Shown here: positions 8,242 through 16,734 of the stretch, in pieces | How the letters are laid out: each line of letters opens with the position of its first letter | How positions within the stretch are numbered: the first letter of the stretch is position 1 | Origin: an uncultured Saprospiraceae bacterium | Lineage (GTDB): Bacteria; Bacteroidota; Bacteroidia; Chitinophagales; Saprospiraceae | Direction: 5' to 3' | DNA length: 44,398 bases | Assembly (NCBI GenBank): GCA_938010715.1 | Contig: CALLVG010000046.1 | Location: 1-44,398 of the forward strand | The notes under the pieces: generated by a model | The model's input: the letters and a program-made list of their open reading frames with translations, nothing else | Databases searched by the model: none | Told to the model about the DNA's origin: nothing | Made by a program: the position numbers and the translations under genes

Positions 8242-8901
8242 ATGTCTTTGACGATTATCATTTGTATTATTACGGCGATTGTCTCAGTTGCAGCCAATCC
8301 AAGAATTTTGCAGGGAATGCCACATGTACCTGGACTACAAGATAAACTGAGTTTTATACCTTATGTCATAAAAAGACAAGGGGAGTGGTATCGATTTTTA
8401 TCACATGGTTTTGTGCATGCGAGCATGGGGCATTTGTTTATTAATTTGTTTGTCCTTTGGCAGTTTGGTTCTATTACGGAACGTATTTTTACAGTTTACT
8501 TTGGAGCGAACATGTCAGGAACTCTTTTTATTGTTTTCTATTTTTCTGCTGTTATTGTAGCTTCTATTTATAGTTATTTAAAACACCAAGACAACCCTCG
8601 TTATACTGCAGTTGGAGCATCGGGAGGTACATCTGCAATATTGACCAGTTACGTGATCTATGACCCTTGGCAATGGTTTTTGTTTCCACCTGCACCAGCA
8701 ATAGTAATGTTGATTGGATACCTGTGGTACTCCAATGACATGGCTAAAAAAGGAACAGATAATATTGGTCATGATGCCCATTTTTATGGTATGGTTTACG
8801 GAGTTTGTTTTTTAATTTCAATAAGTATAATGCTTGAGCCTCAATTTTTAAGTGATTTTATTGCAAGATTTATGCAAGGGCCATCGATGCCAAATTTTTA
8901 A
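8242..8901 (+). CDS. Rhomboid family intramembrane serine protease
   Basis: Integral membrane protease of 219 residues that cleaves transmembrane substrates within the bilayer. The nucleophile is S127 in AVGASGG (GxSG), paired with a histidine in HDAHFYGMVYG, most likely H180. The conserved L1/TM2 motif HGFVHASMGHLFINLF is present (H59, H64, N68), as is the WYRFLSH element before it. Six hydrophobic segments fit the minimal six-helix rhomboid core, starting with TIIICIITAIVSV. It lies 12 bp after rlmH, and the WbqC-like gene follows after 58 bp, so a three-gene unit is plausible. Substrate unknown. Confidence 0.93.
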   Translation: MSLTIIICIITAIVSVAANPRILQGMPHVPGLQDKLSFIPYVIKRQGEWYRFLSHGFVHASMGHLFINLFVLWQFGSITERIFTVYFGANMSGTLFIVFYFSAVIVASIYSYLKHQDNPRYTAVGASGGTSAILTSYVIYDPWQWFLFPPAPAIVMLIGYLWYSNDMAKKGTDNIGHDAHFYGMVYGVCFLISISIMLEPQFLSDFIARFMQGPSMPNF

Positions 8902-8959
8902 TTTTAGAAAAGCTTTACATACAAATGGAAATGTATCAATCAAAAACATTTTCAAAAAG

Positions 8960-9601
8960 ATGAGTGCAGATCGAATATTGATAGAAACGCAATATTTCCC
9001 CTCCGTCCAGTTTTTTACAAAGTGGATGAGTGGGGCTGAGATTGTTATTGAAGCCCACGAAAATTATCAGAAAAGAAGCTATCGTAATCGCTGCCATATC
9101 ATGGGGCCGTATGGACTTTACCCATTGTCAGTGCCTTTGAAAAAAGGGAAAAACGAGCAGCAAAAAATCACCGATACCGTAATTTCGTATGCCGAAAACT
9201 GGGAGTTGAAACATTGGCGTGCCTTTCAAAATTGTTATCGAAAGTCTCCATACTTTGAACATTACGAACATTTAATTGAGCCACTTTTTTATAAAAATCA
9301 TCGTTACCTTTTTGATTTGAATATGGATGTGTTGGAACAATTAAAGACGATTTTAGATTTGGATAATAAGATATCTACTTCTGATACCTACTTCAAAAGT
9401 GAGGAGCCAATTTCAAGTGATTTTAGAAATAAAATACATCCGCGTTCTAAGTTTGAGGACGATGCTTTCTTGCCAAAACACTACCCACAAGTATTTGAAT
9501 ATAAATATGGATTTTTGGAAAATCTAAGCGTTTTAGATTTGATTTTTAATTGTGGGCCAGAAGCCAGATTGGTCATCAGAGATTCAATAAGGAACATGTA
9601 A
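8960..9601 (+). CDS. WbqC-like family protein
   Basis: A 213-residue cytoplasmic protein of the WbqC-like family, whose members occur in O-antigen/polysaccharide loci and widely in Bacteroidota; the exact reaction is not established. Typical features are the N-terminal ETQYFPSVQFF, the central NRCHIMGPYGLYPLSVPLKK, ENWELKHWRAFQNCYRKSPYF and the C-terminal LSVLDLIFNCGPEA. I chose MSADRILIETQY as the start because the 36 codons upstream in the open frame overlap the rhomboid gene and are not family-like. The last three codons and the TAA stop (RNM-stop) lie within the left inverted repeat of the element at 9589-9750, so insertion probably rewrote the C-terminus. Confidence 0.9.
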   Translation: MSADRILIETQYFPSVQFFTKWMSGAEIVIEAHENYQKRSYRNRCHIMGPYGLYPLSVPLKKGKNEQQKITDTVISYAENWELKHWRAFQNCYRKSPYFEHYEHLIEPLFYKNHRYLFDLNMDVLEQLKTILDLDNKISTSDTYFKSEEPISSDFRNKIHPRSKFEDDAFLPKHYPQVFEYKYGFLENLSVLDLIFNCGPEARLVIRDSIRNM

Positions 9602-9750
9602 AGAATAAATTGTAACAAAGTTGAATAATTATTTTTTCATTGATCGAGGCAAAAAACGCAGACAATGCCTTAGCTTTGGTGAGTATTTTTAACGAAGAGC
9701 AAGGGAAAAAGAATATTCAAACTGTTATAAGTTATTTTTTACACGTTCCT
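9589..9750 (+). mobile_element. Element A: 161-bp non-autonomous inverted-repeat element
   Basis: The ends are imperfect inverted repeats of about 20 bp (left AAGGAACATGTAAAGAATAA; the right end reverse-complemented reads AGGAACGTGTAAAAAATAA). Inside is a core with box 1 GAGGCAAAAAACG (about 9646), a hairpin AGGCA...TGCCT, and box 2 TTTTTAACGAAGAGC followed by GGGAAAAAG. The left end provides the stop codon of the WbqC-like gene. The first 49 bp and the last 19 bp recur exactly, fused together, at 16735-16794. No open reading frame lies within. It belongs to the same family as the elements at 16574, 24596, 30685 and 32834. Confidence 0.8.
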
Positions 9751-9823
9751 CAATAAAGTTTAATCCTTAAAGCCAAAACACAAAAGATTTTTAGCCGTTT
9801 GAAGGGGTATCAAAATTAATTAT

Positions 9824-11311
9824 ATGAACTCGTTTTTGAAAGTTTCTTTCTTCCTCTTGGTAATTGTCTTAGCTGTTTTTTCCTGTCGTCCCGATGAGAA
9901 TTTTATTACCGATAGCTCAGCCAGTTTAGAATTTTCGGTGGATACGCTTCGCTTCGATACTGTTTTTACGGAATTGGGTTCAGCGACTCGTTTTTTCAAA
10001 GTTTATAATAAAAACGACCAGCCCATCAAAATTTCAAATATAAAAATAGAGGGTACGAATGGCGCATTTTTCAGAATGAACGTGGATGGCATTCCGAGTA
10101 ACGAGCAAACAGAGGTTGAAATTAGAGCACAAGACAGTATTTATGTTTTTGCGGAGGTGACAGTTGATCCAGATCAGCCATTGTCAGCCAGCCCATTTGT
10201 AATCGAAGATTATGTCATTTTTGAAACCAATGGAAATCAGCAAAGAATTTTGTTAGAGGCATGGGGTCAAAACGCAAATTACCTTCCAAATCAATTTAGT
10301 AGCGGGGCGATTTGGTCACCTTGTACTTCAAATAATATCACCTGGAACGATCCAAAACCGTATGTAATTTATGGTATAATGGTTTTGGATAATTGTACTT
10401 TGACCATACCAGCAGGCACTCAAATCTATATGCATGGCGGTATCACACAAAACGACCAATTGGGTATTTTCAATGAAGGTTTGATTTTCGTTCAAGCTGG
10501 AGGAACCCTCAAAATGGAAGGAACCTTAGAAGAGCCAATCGTGATTCAAGGCGATAGAATCGAAAAAGAATTTGAGGAAAGAGCAGGGCAGTGGTCAGGA
10601 ATTTTTATTGATAACGAAAGCAAATCTAATCAAATAGACTGGATGGTTTTGAAAAATTCCTCACTTGGTGTTGTCGTCGATTCAGCCGCAAATTTGATTA
10701 TCCGAAACTCTAAAATATTCAATACAACTAGTGTTGGATTGGTTGGCGTCCACTCAACTATTACTGCGGTGAATTGCTTGATTCATAGTAATGGTGGCAA
10801 TGCGATGCAATTTATTTATGGAGGTGAATATCGTATTTCGTATTGTACGATGGCCAGTTATGGCGTCGATGCAGCGGCATTGAGTATGTCCAATGGCGTT
10901 TGTTTAGATGACTTTTGTGAGTTTGCTGCGGGTAATGATTTAAATGCAAACTTTAATAATTGTATTATTTTAGGAAGTCGCCAGGACGAAATTGGTCTCA
11001 CCGATTTTAATGAAAGAACAGGCGCGGAATTAAATTACTCTTTGAAAAACTGTATCGTTCGAGTCAATGATTTGACTGATGAAACAAAAGAAGGTTCACA
11101 TCCTGATTTTTTTAGTTTCTGTAATCCATGCATCAATTTCAACTCAGGCGATGCCGTCTTTCGCGATACAGATATGGATGATTATCACTTGGATACGCTC
11201 TCCATTGCCGAGGGTCAAGCGGTTCCAATCAGCGGAATTGACTTTGATTTGGATGGAGTTGCACGTGGCACGGAGGCAGATATTGGTTGCTATGAGTTTG
11301 TACCGAAGTAG
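9824..11311 (+). CDS. Lipoprotein with right-handed parallel beta-helix region
   Basis: A 495-residue envelope lipoprotein. The N-terminus carries a lipobox (LAVFSC, acylated C21) after a hydrophobic stretch. Residues 30-140 look like an Ig-like or choice-of-anchor domain (SLEFSVDTLRFDTVFTELGS, KVYNKNDQPIKISNIKIEG). From about residue 165 there are short repeated turns with N/D/G and aliphatic residues (LIIRNSKIFNTTSVGLVG, NNCIILGS) typical of a right-handed parallel beta-helix, often seen in polysaccharide-active or surface proteins. It ends with GTEADIGCYEFVPK, a common end of such beta-helix proteins. No catalytic residues could be assigned. It appears to stand alone, with repeat elements on both sides. 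Confidence 0.85.
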   Translation: MNSFLKVSFFLLVIVLAVFSCRPDENFITDSSASLEFSVDTLRFDTVFTELGSATRFFKVYNKNDQPIKISNIKIEGTNGAFFRMNVDGIPSNEQTEVEIRAQDSIYVFAEVTVDPDQPLSASPFVIEDYVIFETNGNQQRILLEAWGQNANYLPNQFSSGAIWSPCTSNNITWNDPKPYVIYGIMVLDNCTLTIPAGTQIYMHGGITQNDQLGIFNEGLIFVQAGGTLKMEGTLEEPIVIQGDRIEKEFEERAGQWSGIFIDNESKSNQIDWMVLKNSSLGVVVDSAANLIIRNSKIFNTTSVGLVGVHSTITAVNCLIHSNGGNAMQFIYGGEYRISYCTMASYGVDAAALSMSNGVCLDDFCEFAAGNDLNANFNNCIILGSRQDEIGLTDFNERTGAELNYSLKNCIVRVNDLTDETKEGSHPDFFSFCNPCINFNSGDAVFRDTDMDDYHLDTLSIAEGQAVPISGIDFDLDGVARGTEADIGCYEFVPK

Positions 11312-11363
11312 CGATTGATTTATTAGTACATATAGTAGATTTTATTCTTGCTTTCGCGAAATC

Positions 11364-11465
11364 ATGAATTCTTAAACAACTTTAATGTAAATTATCTAAG
11401 TAGTCTGACAGAATTATGTTAGACTACTTACATGTTAAAGTTGTGGTGATGATTTTAATTCATGT
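11364..11465. repeat. Nested palindromes H (collapsed elements)
   Basis: Three inverted repeats are nested. The outer is CATGAATT...AATTCATG. The middle is ACAACTTTAATGTAA (left) against TTACATGTTAAAGTTGT (right). The inner is a 32-nt hairpin at 11398-11429, AAGTAGTCTGACA-gaatta-TGTTAGACTACTT. The inner 18 nt AGTAGTCTGACAGAATTA equals the terminal repeat of element G (16574-16734). It fills the gap between the lipoprotein and the T9SS cargo gene, and a transcript would fold into a long stem. Confidence 0.7.
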
Positions 11466-11502
11466 TTAAAACTTCTATTTTGTAGGATAAAAAAATAAAA
11501 TT

Positions 11503-13830
11503 ATGACCCGATTACTTACAATTTCTTTAATCATTATATTCAGCCAATCAATATTAGTCTCCCAAAATTGCGGAGTTGGAGGTGACAACTTCTTTAGCCC
11601 TTGCAATATTTGTGGCAATGGATTCTTTAGCAATACTGCAGGTTTTTCACCTGACAATGCCAATTACTCATTTCCATGCGGAACTATAGAAAATAGTCAG
11701 TGGGCATCATTTACTGCTGCTGCTACAACGGTGAATGTTCAACTTTCAGCAACTTCTTGTGCTAATGGAGATGGTATTGAAATGGCGATGTATGACCAAA
11801 ATCTAAATTTAGTATCAAACTGTTTTACAGATGCCCTTCCAAATTCTGGTGGGAATATTACAGGTTCCAATCTTAATATTGGACAAACCTATCTGATAAT
11901 GGTTGATGGTGTGAATGGAGATGAATGTAGCTTTATTTTGAGTCTGACTGGAAATCAAACCTTGCTACCACCTGTCGCACCAAGTCCGATTCTTAGTGAC
12001 GTAAATCCAGGGTTCGAAGTATGTACTGGACAAGAAATTTGTTACTCAATTGACCCAGTTCAATATGCTACTGATTACGAATGGTTTGTGCCAACAAATG
12101 GTACAATATTGTTCGGACAAGGAACGAGGAATATTTGCGTGACTTATGACGCACCAGGTGGAGGTGTTGTGAGATGCACTCCTTCCAATGAATGTTATAG
12201 TGGTGTTCCCGCAATTTTACCAGTGGTTGTTTTACCGGTTATTCCTTCTATTCTTCCCCCTGTTTTTCTTTGTCAAAATGAGTTACCCTACACTTTGAAC
12301 GGTATCGAGTACAACAATTTCGGAACACAACAACAAGTTTTACAAAATGTACAAGGGTGTGATAGTATCGTAAATTTCACGATAATTCCAATAATTGAAG
12401 TCCCATTCGAAATCAATACAAACCTTTGTATGGGACAATGTTACATGATTGGTGACAGTTGCTATACTGATTCTACCACGATTGTCATCGAAGGTGGAAG
12501 CTTAACAGGTTGTGATAGTACAATTATTTTCAACCCAACTTATAGTTTGGATAGTGTTACGGTAAACCAATTTAGAGACTCTATTTTTTGTATTGATACC
12601 TGCACCCAATTGATGGTAGATGCAACCGTTTTAGGACAAAATATCATAACAGCATGGAGCTCTTCTGATGGTACAATCAATGCAACCAATGGATTGTTTG
12701 CTGAAGGATGCGGCGCTGGTGATTACATTTTATCTTTTACCGATTCATTGACTCAAAACAGTTGTTCAGTTTCTATCAATTTAAGCGAAAATAATAAGTC
12801 AATTGGCGATTTAGATGTTCTAAACAAGGTGTCAGGTGAAACTTGTGTTGACCAAGAATTTTTATTTGAAACTACCCATCTGCGCAATGCCTTGACTTAT
12901 AATTGGTCTTTGCCAGATGGTACAACAGTAACTACAAATGACCACCAATTGGTTGTTTCAAAAGCTTTGAATGGCAACGTTTGTGTTACTGCTGCCAATG
13001 ATTGCGGAACTTCAAATGAAGTTTGCCAAAGAGTCAATATTGCTCCATATTTATCACCAGAGTTTTCGATTGACTCCAGAATTTGTTTAGACCAAACTGC
13101 GACTATCACCTATCTTGGAAATGCGTCTGCGACAGCCGGATACAACTTTTCCATTCCTCGTGGAAATATCATAAGTGGTTCAGGTACAGGGCCTTATGTA
13201 GTTCAATTTAATAATGATGGTAATTTTACAATAGGACTGGACGTTGAAGGCGATGGCTGTCAATCACCGATGTTTAGTCAACAAATTCGGGTGGATACTA
13301 TTATTCCGCCAGCAAAAATATTTTGTAATAGAGGTTCAGATTGGATACAATTTATTTGGAACGACATTGGGATAGTCGATGACTTTTCTGTGGATTTAAT
13401 TAGAGGTCAATCTGGAATGCAAACTGGAAGATTATCCTACGTAGTTACTGGTTTAGGACCAAATCAACCCGCTACTATTGAGGTAAGAGCCAACGACAAT
13501 GATAACGTTTGTGGAGCTTTCAGTATTTCGAGGGAAACTTGTATTTCGACAAATTTAGTAATCGATCCCTCTAACGGGAGAAAGGAAATCTCAAATAAGA
13601 AAATATCAGCTTCCAAAGTTGATATTTATCCAAATCCTGCAACGGATAACTTAATAGTAAATGCCAATTCTACTATTAATAAAATTGAGGTTTACGATTT
13701 GAATGGTAAATTAATTAAGTTGAAATTAGCATCGGACTATGTTGATATTTCTGAAATAGAAAATGGAATCTATTTGGTAAAAATCACCACTGCAAAAGGT
13801 GTTTCAACCGAAAAAATCCAAAAAATATAA
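11503..13830 (+). CDS. Secreted T9SS cargo protein with PKD/Ig-like domains
   Basis: A 775-residue secreted protein. The signal peptide is MTRLLTISLIIIFSQSILVSQ. Residues 10-150 form a cysteine-containing CUB-like or pre-peptidase-type domain (GQTYLIMVDGVNGDECSFIL). Several PKD/Ig-like modules follow, with two short CDS-containing repeats near residues 255-345 (NVQGCDSIVNFTI, LTGCDSTIIF) like those at the start of the giant protein at 37685. The last 80 residues are a type A T9SS sorting domain: YPNPATDNLIVNAN, IEVYDLNGKLIKL, ENGIYLVKITT and a basic end. T9SS would carry it across the outer membrane and remove this domain. Function unknown; adhesin or matrix protein is possible. A bidirectional terminator follows. 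Confidence 0.88.
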   Translation: MTRLLTISLIIIFSQSILVSQNCGVGGDNFFSPCNICGNGFFSNTAGFSPDNANYSFPCGTIENSQWASFTAAATTVNVQLSATSCANGDGIEMAMYDQNLNLVSNCFTDALPNSGGNITGSNLNIGQTYLIMVDGVNGDECSFILSLTGNQTLLPPVAPSPILSDVNPGFEVCTGQEICYSIDPVQYATDYEWFVPTNGTILFGQGTRNICVTYDAPGGGVVRCTPSNECYSGVPAILPVVVLPVIPSILPPVFLCQNELPYTLNGIEYNNFGTQQQVLQNVQGCDSIVNFTIIPIIEVPFEINTNLCMGQCYMIGDSCYTDSTTIVIEGGSLTGCDSTIIFNPTYSLDSVTVNQFRDSIFCIDTCTQLMVDATVLGQNIITAWSSSDGTINATNGLFAEGCGAGDYILSFTDSLTQNSCSVSINLSENNKSIGDLDVLNKVSGETCVDQEFLFETTHLRNALTYNWSLPDGTTVTTNDHQLVVSKALNGNVCVTAANDCGTSNEVCQRVNIAPYLSPEFSIDSRICLDQTATITYLGNASATAGYNFSIPRGNIISGSGTGPYVVQFNNDGNFTIGLDVEGDGCQSPMFSQQIRVDTIIPPAKIFCNRGSDWIQFIWNDIGIVDDFSVDLIRGQSGMQTGRLSYVVTGLGPNQPATIEVRANDNDNVCGAFSISRETCISTNLVIDPSNGRKEISNKKISASKVDIYPNPATDNLIVNANSTINKIEVYDLNGKLIKLKLASDYVDISEIENGIYLVKITTAKGVSTEKIQKI

Positions 13831-13839
13831 CTTTAAATA

Positions 13840-13886
13840 GACAGAAAAAGCCACTGATTTTCAAAAATCAGTGGCTTTTTTATGTC
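13840..13886. terminator. Bidirectional rho-independent terminator
   Basis: AAAAAGCCACTGATTT pairs with AAATCAGTGGCTTTTT across a 4-nt loop, with outer AGACA/TGTCT extending the stem. The A-run and T-run flank it on both sides, so it can stop both convergent genes (ends at 13830 and 13901). Confidence 0.85.
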
Positions 13887-13900
13887 TATATGAAAGGTCG

Positions 13901-16480
13901 TTATTGAACCCTTGTCATGACTCCATTAACATATTGAAAAATATATGCGCCACTAAATCCTGATGTTTTAGCTGAATCTCTCGCAGTCCTTGCAGCAGCT
14001 AAATCATTGAATCCAGAAAGCATCATGATTGTGAACTCACCATTTTTTGTTTGCTCAATCGTTCCGAAATTCTGGACAGATTCGGCATCAAACCATTTTA
14101 CATCTTTATAAGCAGCTAACCTTATTTTGTAGCCTGTACTACCAGATGATGATGAAGTATTAGCTTGAGAAGATTGAACTATTTTTGTTGGCGTATTTGG
14201 CGTATAAGTCGTTGAAGTTGATACAGGAGTTGGTTCGGTGGCCACCAATCTCGGCACCACAAATGCACTTTTGAATCCTTTTTTTCTAATTGCATTTTTC
14301 GCTTTTTTTGCTGCACCATTACTGTCAAAAGAACCGATTCTTACTTTTTTGTAGCCGTTTTCTTCGACGTAGTAGATTTCACCATAATCCTTCAATTCTT
14401 CCTTGTAATCTTCTACGATGACGGTAGAGTTTGAGCCCAAAGACATCAATTGAATGGAATATGCTTCTTTGAAATCGTTTACTATTTCAGTGGTTGGAAT
14501 TTCATTCTCAAAAACCCTTGTCGGTTTTTTCTCTGTATTGGTGCTAACTGTTCCGCTTGTTGTTGGCACAGATGTCGTGGTGACAACAGTCGTAGGAGAA
14601 GGTACTGTCGAGCGAGTAGTGGTACTTGCAGAAGGAGGAGGGCTCGTCGTGGTTCTTGTGGTTGAAGAATATGATTTAGGAGTGACTTCGGGGATGTCAT
14701 TCGAAACAACTGCTCCACCTGCCAAACCAATTGGTGCTAAGGCTATTGGTTTTAAAATATCTCTTTTCGAGCCATCTCCAGTCCTTATTGTTTGATTGAC
14801 TTCAAGAAAACCTGCTTTCGAGTATTTCAAAATATAATTGGTGGCGACTGAAAGTGCGAGCGCATAATTACCAGCAACATCTGTTTTGATAATGTGCGAA
14901 TTACCAGTTGTCTGATTGGTAACTTTTATTGAAGCGTTGCTAATTGGTTTATTATTTTCCGCATTAAACAAAATGCCTTGATAAATATCCCCTTGATTTT
15001 TTAAGGATATTTCAAATAATCTTTTTCCCGAAAGGGTAGAAATACTCATTGTTTCCGAAAGGAAATCTGGTGCTTTGAAAGTCGCCAAACAATCATGATT
15101 GCTGGTTGTTTCGATGTTTGCTTTTCCAGACGAATTGGTGGTTATTAAAGAACCTCCGCATTCTGTCAAATCAATCGTTACGCCTTCCAAAGGCAAGCCG
15201 GTTGATTCACTTTTTACGACAAAAGCAATTTGAGTACCAGTCAGTTTTACGGTGTATATATCCTCTAACCCTCGACCAGATGGGCGGTTAGAAACGAAGT
15301 ATCCTTGATTTTTTTGATTGTTAAAAAGAAAACCATAATCATCATAAGGACTATTGATTTTTGTTCCTAAATGGAAAATTTTATCCCATTCGTTCACCGT
15401 TTTTTCAGCTCTAAAAACATCAAACCCTCCAAAACCTGAATGCCAATCAGAGGAAAAGGTAAGGTCTGTACCATTAAAAAATGGCGATATCTCATTTCCT
15501 TTTGAATTGATGACTGGCCCTAAGTTTTCAGGGTTAGACCATGATTTTCCAAACCTCTTTACCACATAAATATCGTATCCACCAAATCCTCCAGGTCTAT
15601 TGGAAGCGAAGTACATATATTTTCCATCAGGTGAAAAAGTAGGGTAGCCAGTATTAAATCCAGATTTGTTATGAACGAAGGATTTAGATTTGTTCCAGTC
15701 TCTATTGCCATCTGTTTCCGCAATGAAAATGTTTAACTCTTCACCTGTACCAGGAATTTGACGTATGCCTTCTACAAAATTATTTTTTGTATAAGCAACC
15801 ATGTTCAAGGTAGAAGAAAAAGAAACTGGACCTTCGTTGGTTGCTTGCGTCAATTGGCTGTGCAATTCTGAAATATTCCCAATTTGCCCATTTTGGGTTA
15901 TTTTTCCTTTGTAAAGGGAGTTTTGAGATTGACCCCAACTGCCTGGAGCACTTGCATTATGACCTCTTGTGGAGGAAAAAACCAAGGTTTCTATATCTAC
16001 TACCGTTGGGCCGAAATCAGATGATTTTGCATTTTGTTTTAAACCCGAAACGACATAAGAAGTCTCGTCATTGATGTGTGCTTTCGCAAAATCACAATTA
16101 TCAGAAAATTTGGTTCCGACATATTGATCAGAAGTAGCATAAATACTAAACCATTGTTTAGCGTCATCATATTTTTTTTGGGCCATCAAAACTTTTCCAA
16201 AATTTAAAATCTGCTCAGGCGGCACGTTTTGCATGTCAATGGCTTTATTGTACCATTTTTCTGCGTTGGCCATGTCATTGGTGAGGCGATAGCAATCAGC
16301 TAATCTCGAAAGGGTTGCACCATCATAATCACCTGTTTTGATACCCTTGAGGTAAGTATCAATTGCTTTTTTGAAAGCAGAAAGTTCATACTCTTTATCT
16401 GCCTTTTCAATCATTGATTGTGCAAAGAGCGCTTGGAAAAATAGAATTAACACAAATGTGAAAACAAATCTAAGATTCAT
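13901..16480 (-). CDS. PorE-like TPR/PD40 protein with two C-terminal SPOR-type domains
   Basis: An 859-residue exported protein. The signal peptide is MNLRFVFTFVLILFFQALFAQ. TPR-like helices lie at about 25-140 (KAIDTYLKGIKTGDYDGATL). A PD40/WD40-like propeller lies at about 155-400 (YPTFSPDGKYMYFASNRPGG, NEISPFFNGTDLTFSSDW, GYFVSNRPSGRGLEDIY). Two carboxypeptidase-regulatory-like folds follow at 410-570, then a Ser/Thr/Pro-rich linker. The C-terminus has two SPOR-like units, about 675-745 (YSIQLMSLGS...KVRIGSFDSNGAAKKAKNAI) and 783-859 (YKIRLAAYKD). The order resembles the T9SS component PorE and related gliding-associated proteins, but those end in an OmpA-like peptidoglycan-binding domain; SPOR domains bind denuded glycan strands and may do the same job. 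A T9SS role is inferred from architecture only. Confidence 0.85.
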   Translation of the reverse strand: MNLRFVFTFVLILFFQALFAQSMIEKADKEYELSAFKKAIDTYLKGIKTGDYDGATLSRLADCYRLTNDMANAEKWYNKAIDMQNVPPEQILNFGKVLMAQKKYDDAKQWFSIYATSDQYVGTKFSDNCDFAKAHINDETSYVVSGLKQNAKSSDFGPTVVDIETLVFSSTRGHNASAPGSWGQSQNSLYKGKITQNGQIGNISELHSQLTQATNEGPVSFSSTLNMVAYTKNNFVEGIRQIPGTGEELNIFIAETDGNRDWNKSKSFVHNKSGFNTGYPTFSPDGKYMYFASNRPGGFGGYDIYVVKRFGKSWSNPENLGPVINSKGNEISPFFNGTDLTFSSDWHSGFGGFDVFRAEKTVNEWDKIFHLGTKINSPYDDYGFLFNNQKNQGYFVSNRPSGRGLEDIYTVKLTGTQIAFVVKSESTGLPLEGVTIDLTECGGSLITTNSSGKANIETTSNHDCLATFKAPDFLSETMSISTLSGKRLFEISLKNQGDIYQGILFNAENNKPISNASIKVTNQTTGNSHIIKTDVAGNYALALSVATNYILKYSKAGFLEVNQTIRTGDGSKRDILKPIALAPIGLAGGAVVSNDIPEVTPKSYSSTTRTTTSPPPSASTTTRSTVPSPTTVVTTTSVPTTSGTVSTNTEKKPTRVFENEIPTTEIVNDFKEAYSIQLMSLGSNSTVIVEDYKEELKDYGEIYYVEENGYKKVRIGSFDSNGAAKKAKNAIRKKGFKSAFVVPRLVATEPTPVSTSTTYTPNTPTKIVQSSQANTSSSSGSTGYKIRLAAYKDVKWFDAESVQNFGTIEQTKNGEFTIMMLSGFNDLAAARTARDSAKTSGFSGAYIFQYVNGVMTRVQ

Positions 16481-16573
16481 AATATTTGTTTGAACTAAAT
16501 AGGAAGGAAGCTATTGTCGTTTCTCATTATAAAATTCTGAATAAAGTCAGAGAATGGCCAGTTTTGAATTATA

Positions 16574-16734
16574 AGTGGTCTGACAGAATTAGCTTAATAA
16601 CTTTTCGGCTCTTTTCCCACCACTCTTCGTGATTTTTTTGTAGTTCCGTATCAACGGATATGCAAAGAAAAAATGCCTTGATTGACGAAAAAATAGTTCA
16701 AAAAGTTTTTCTAAGATAATTCTGTCAGACTACT
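16574..16734 (-). mobile_element. Element G: 161-bp non-autonomous inverted-repeat element
   Basis: Left end AGTGGTCTGACAGAATTA and right end, reverse-complemented, AGTAGTCTGACAGAATTA, continuing with a shared CTTA-type extension. Read on the minus strand the core has box 1-like AAGGCATTTTTTC, a hairpin TCCGTtgatACGGA, and box 2-like TCACGAAGAGT followed by GGGAAAAG. This matches the order of elements A, D and E, though the terminal repeats are unrelated in sequence. Size equals element A. A collapsed copy of its ends occurs at 11398-11429. Confidence 0.75.

Noticed and set aside
8852-8959. N-terminal extension of the WbqC-like protein overlapping the rhomboid gene
   Set aside because: The extension is not family-like and overlaps the end of the rhomboid gene; MSADRILIETQY is the normal start.
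14450-14795. Plus-strand open frames of 71 and 113 codons opposite the PorE-like gene
   Set aside because: They are antisense to the Ser/Thr/Pro-rich linker, whose biased codons open the other frames; no start context or recognisable protein.
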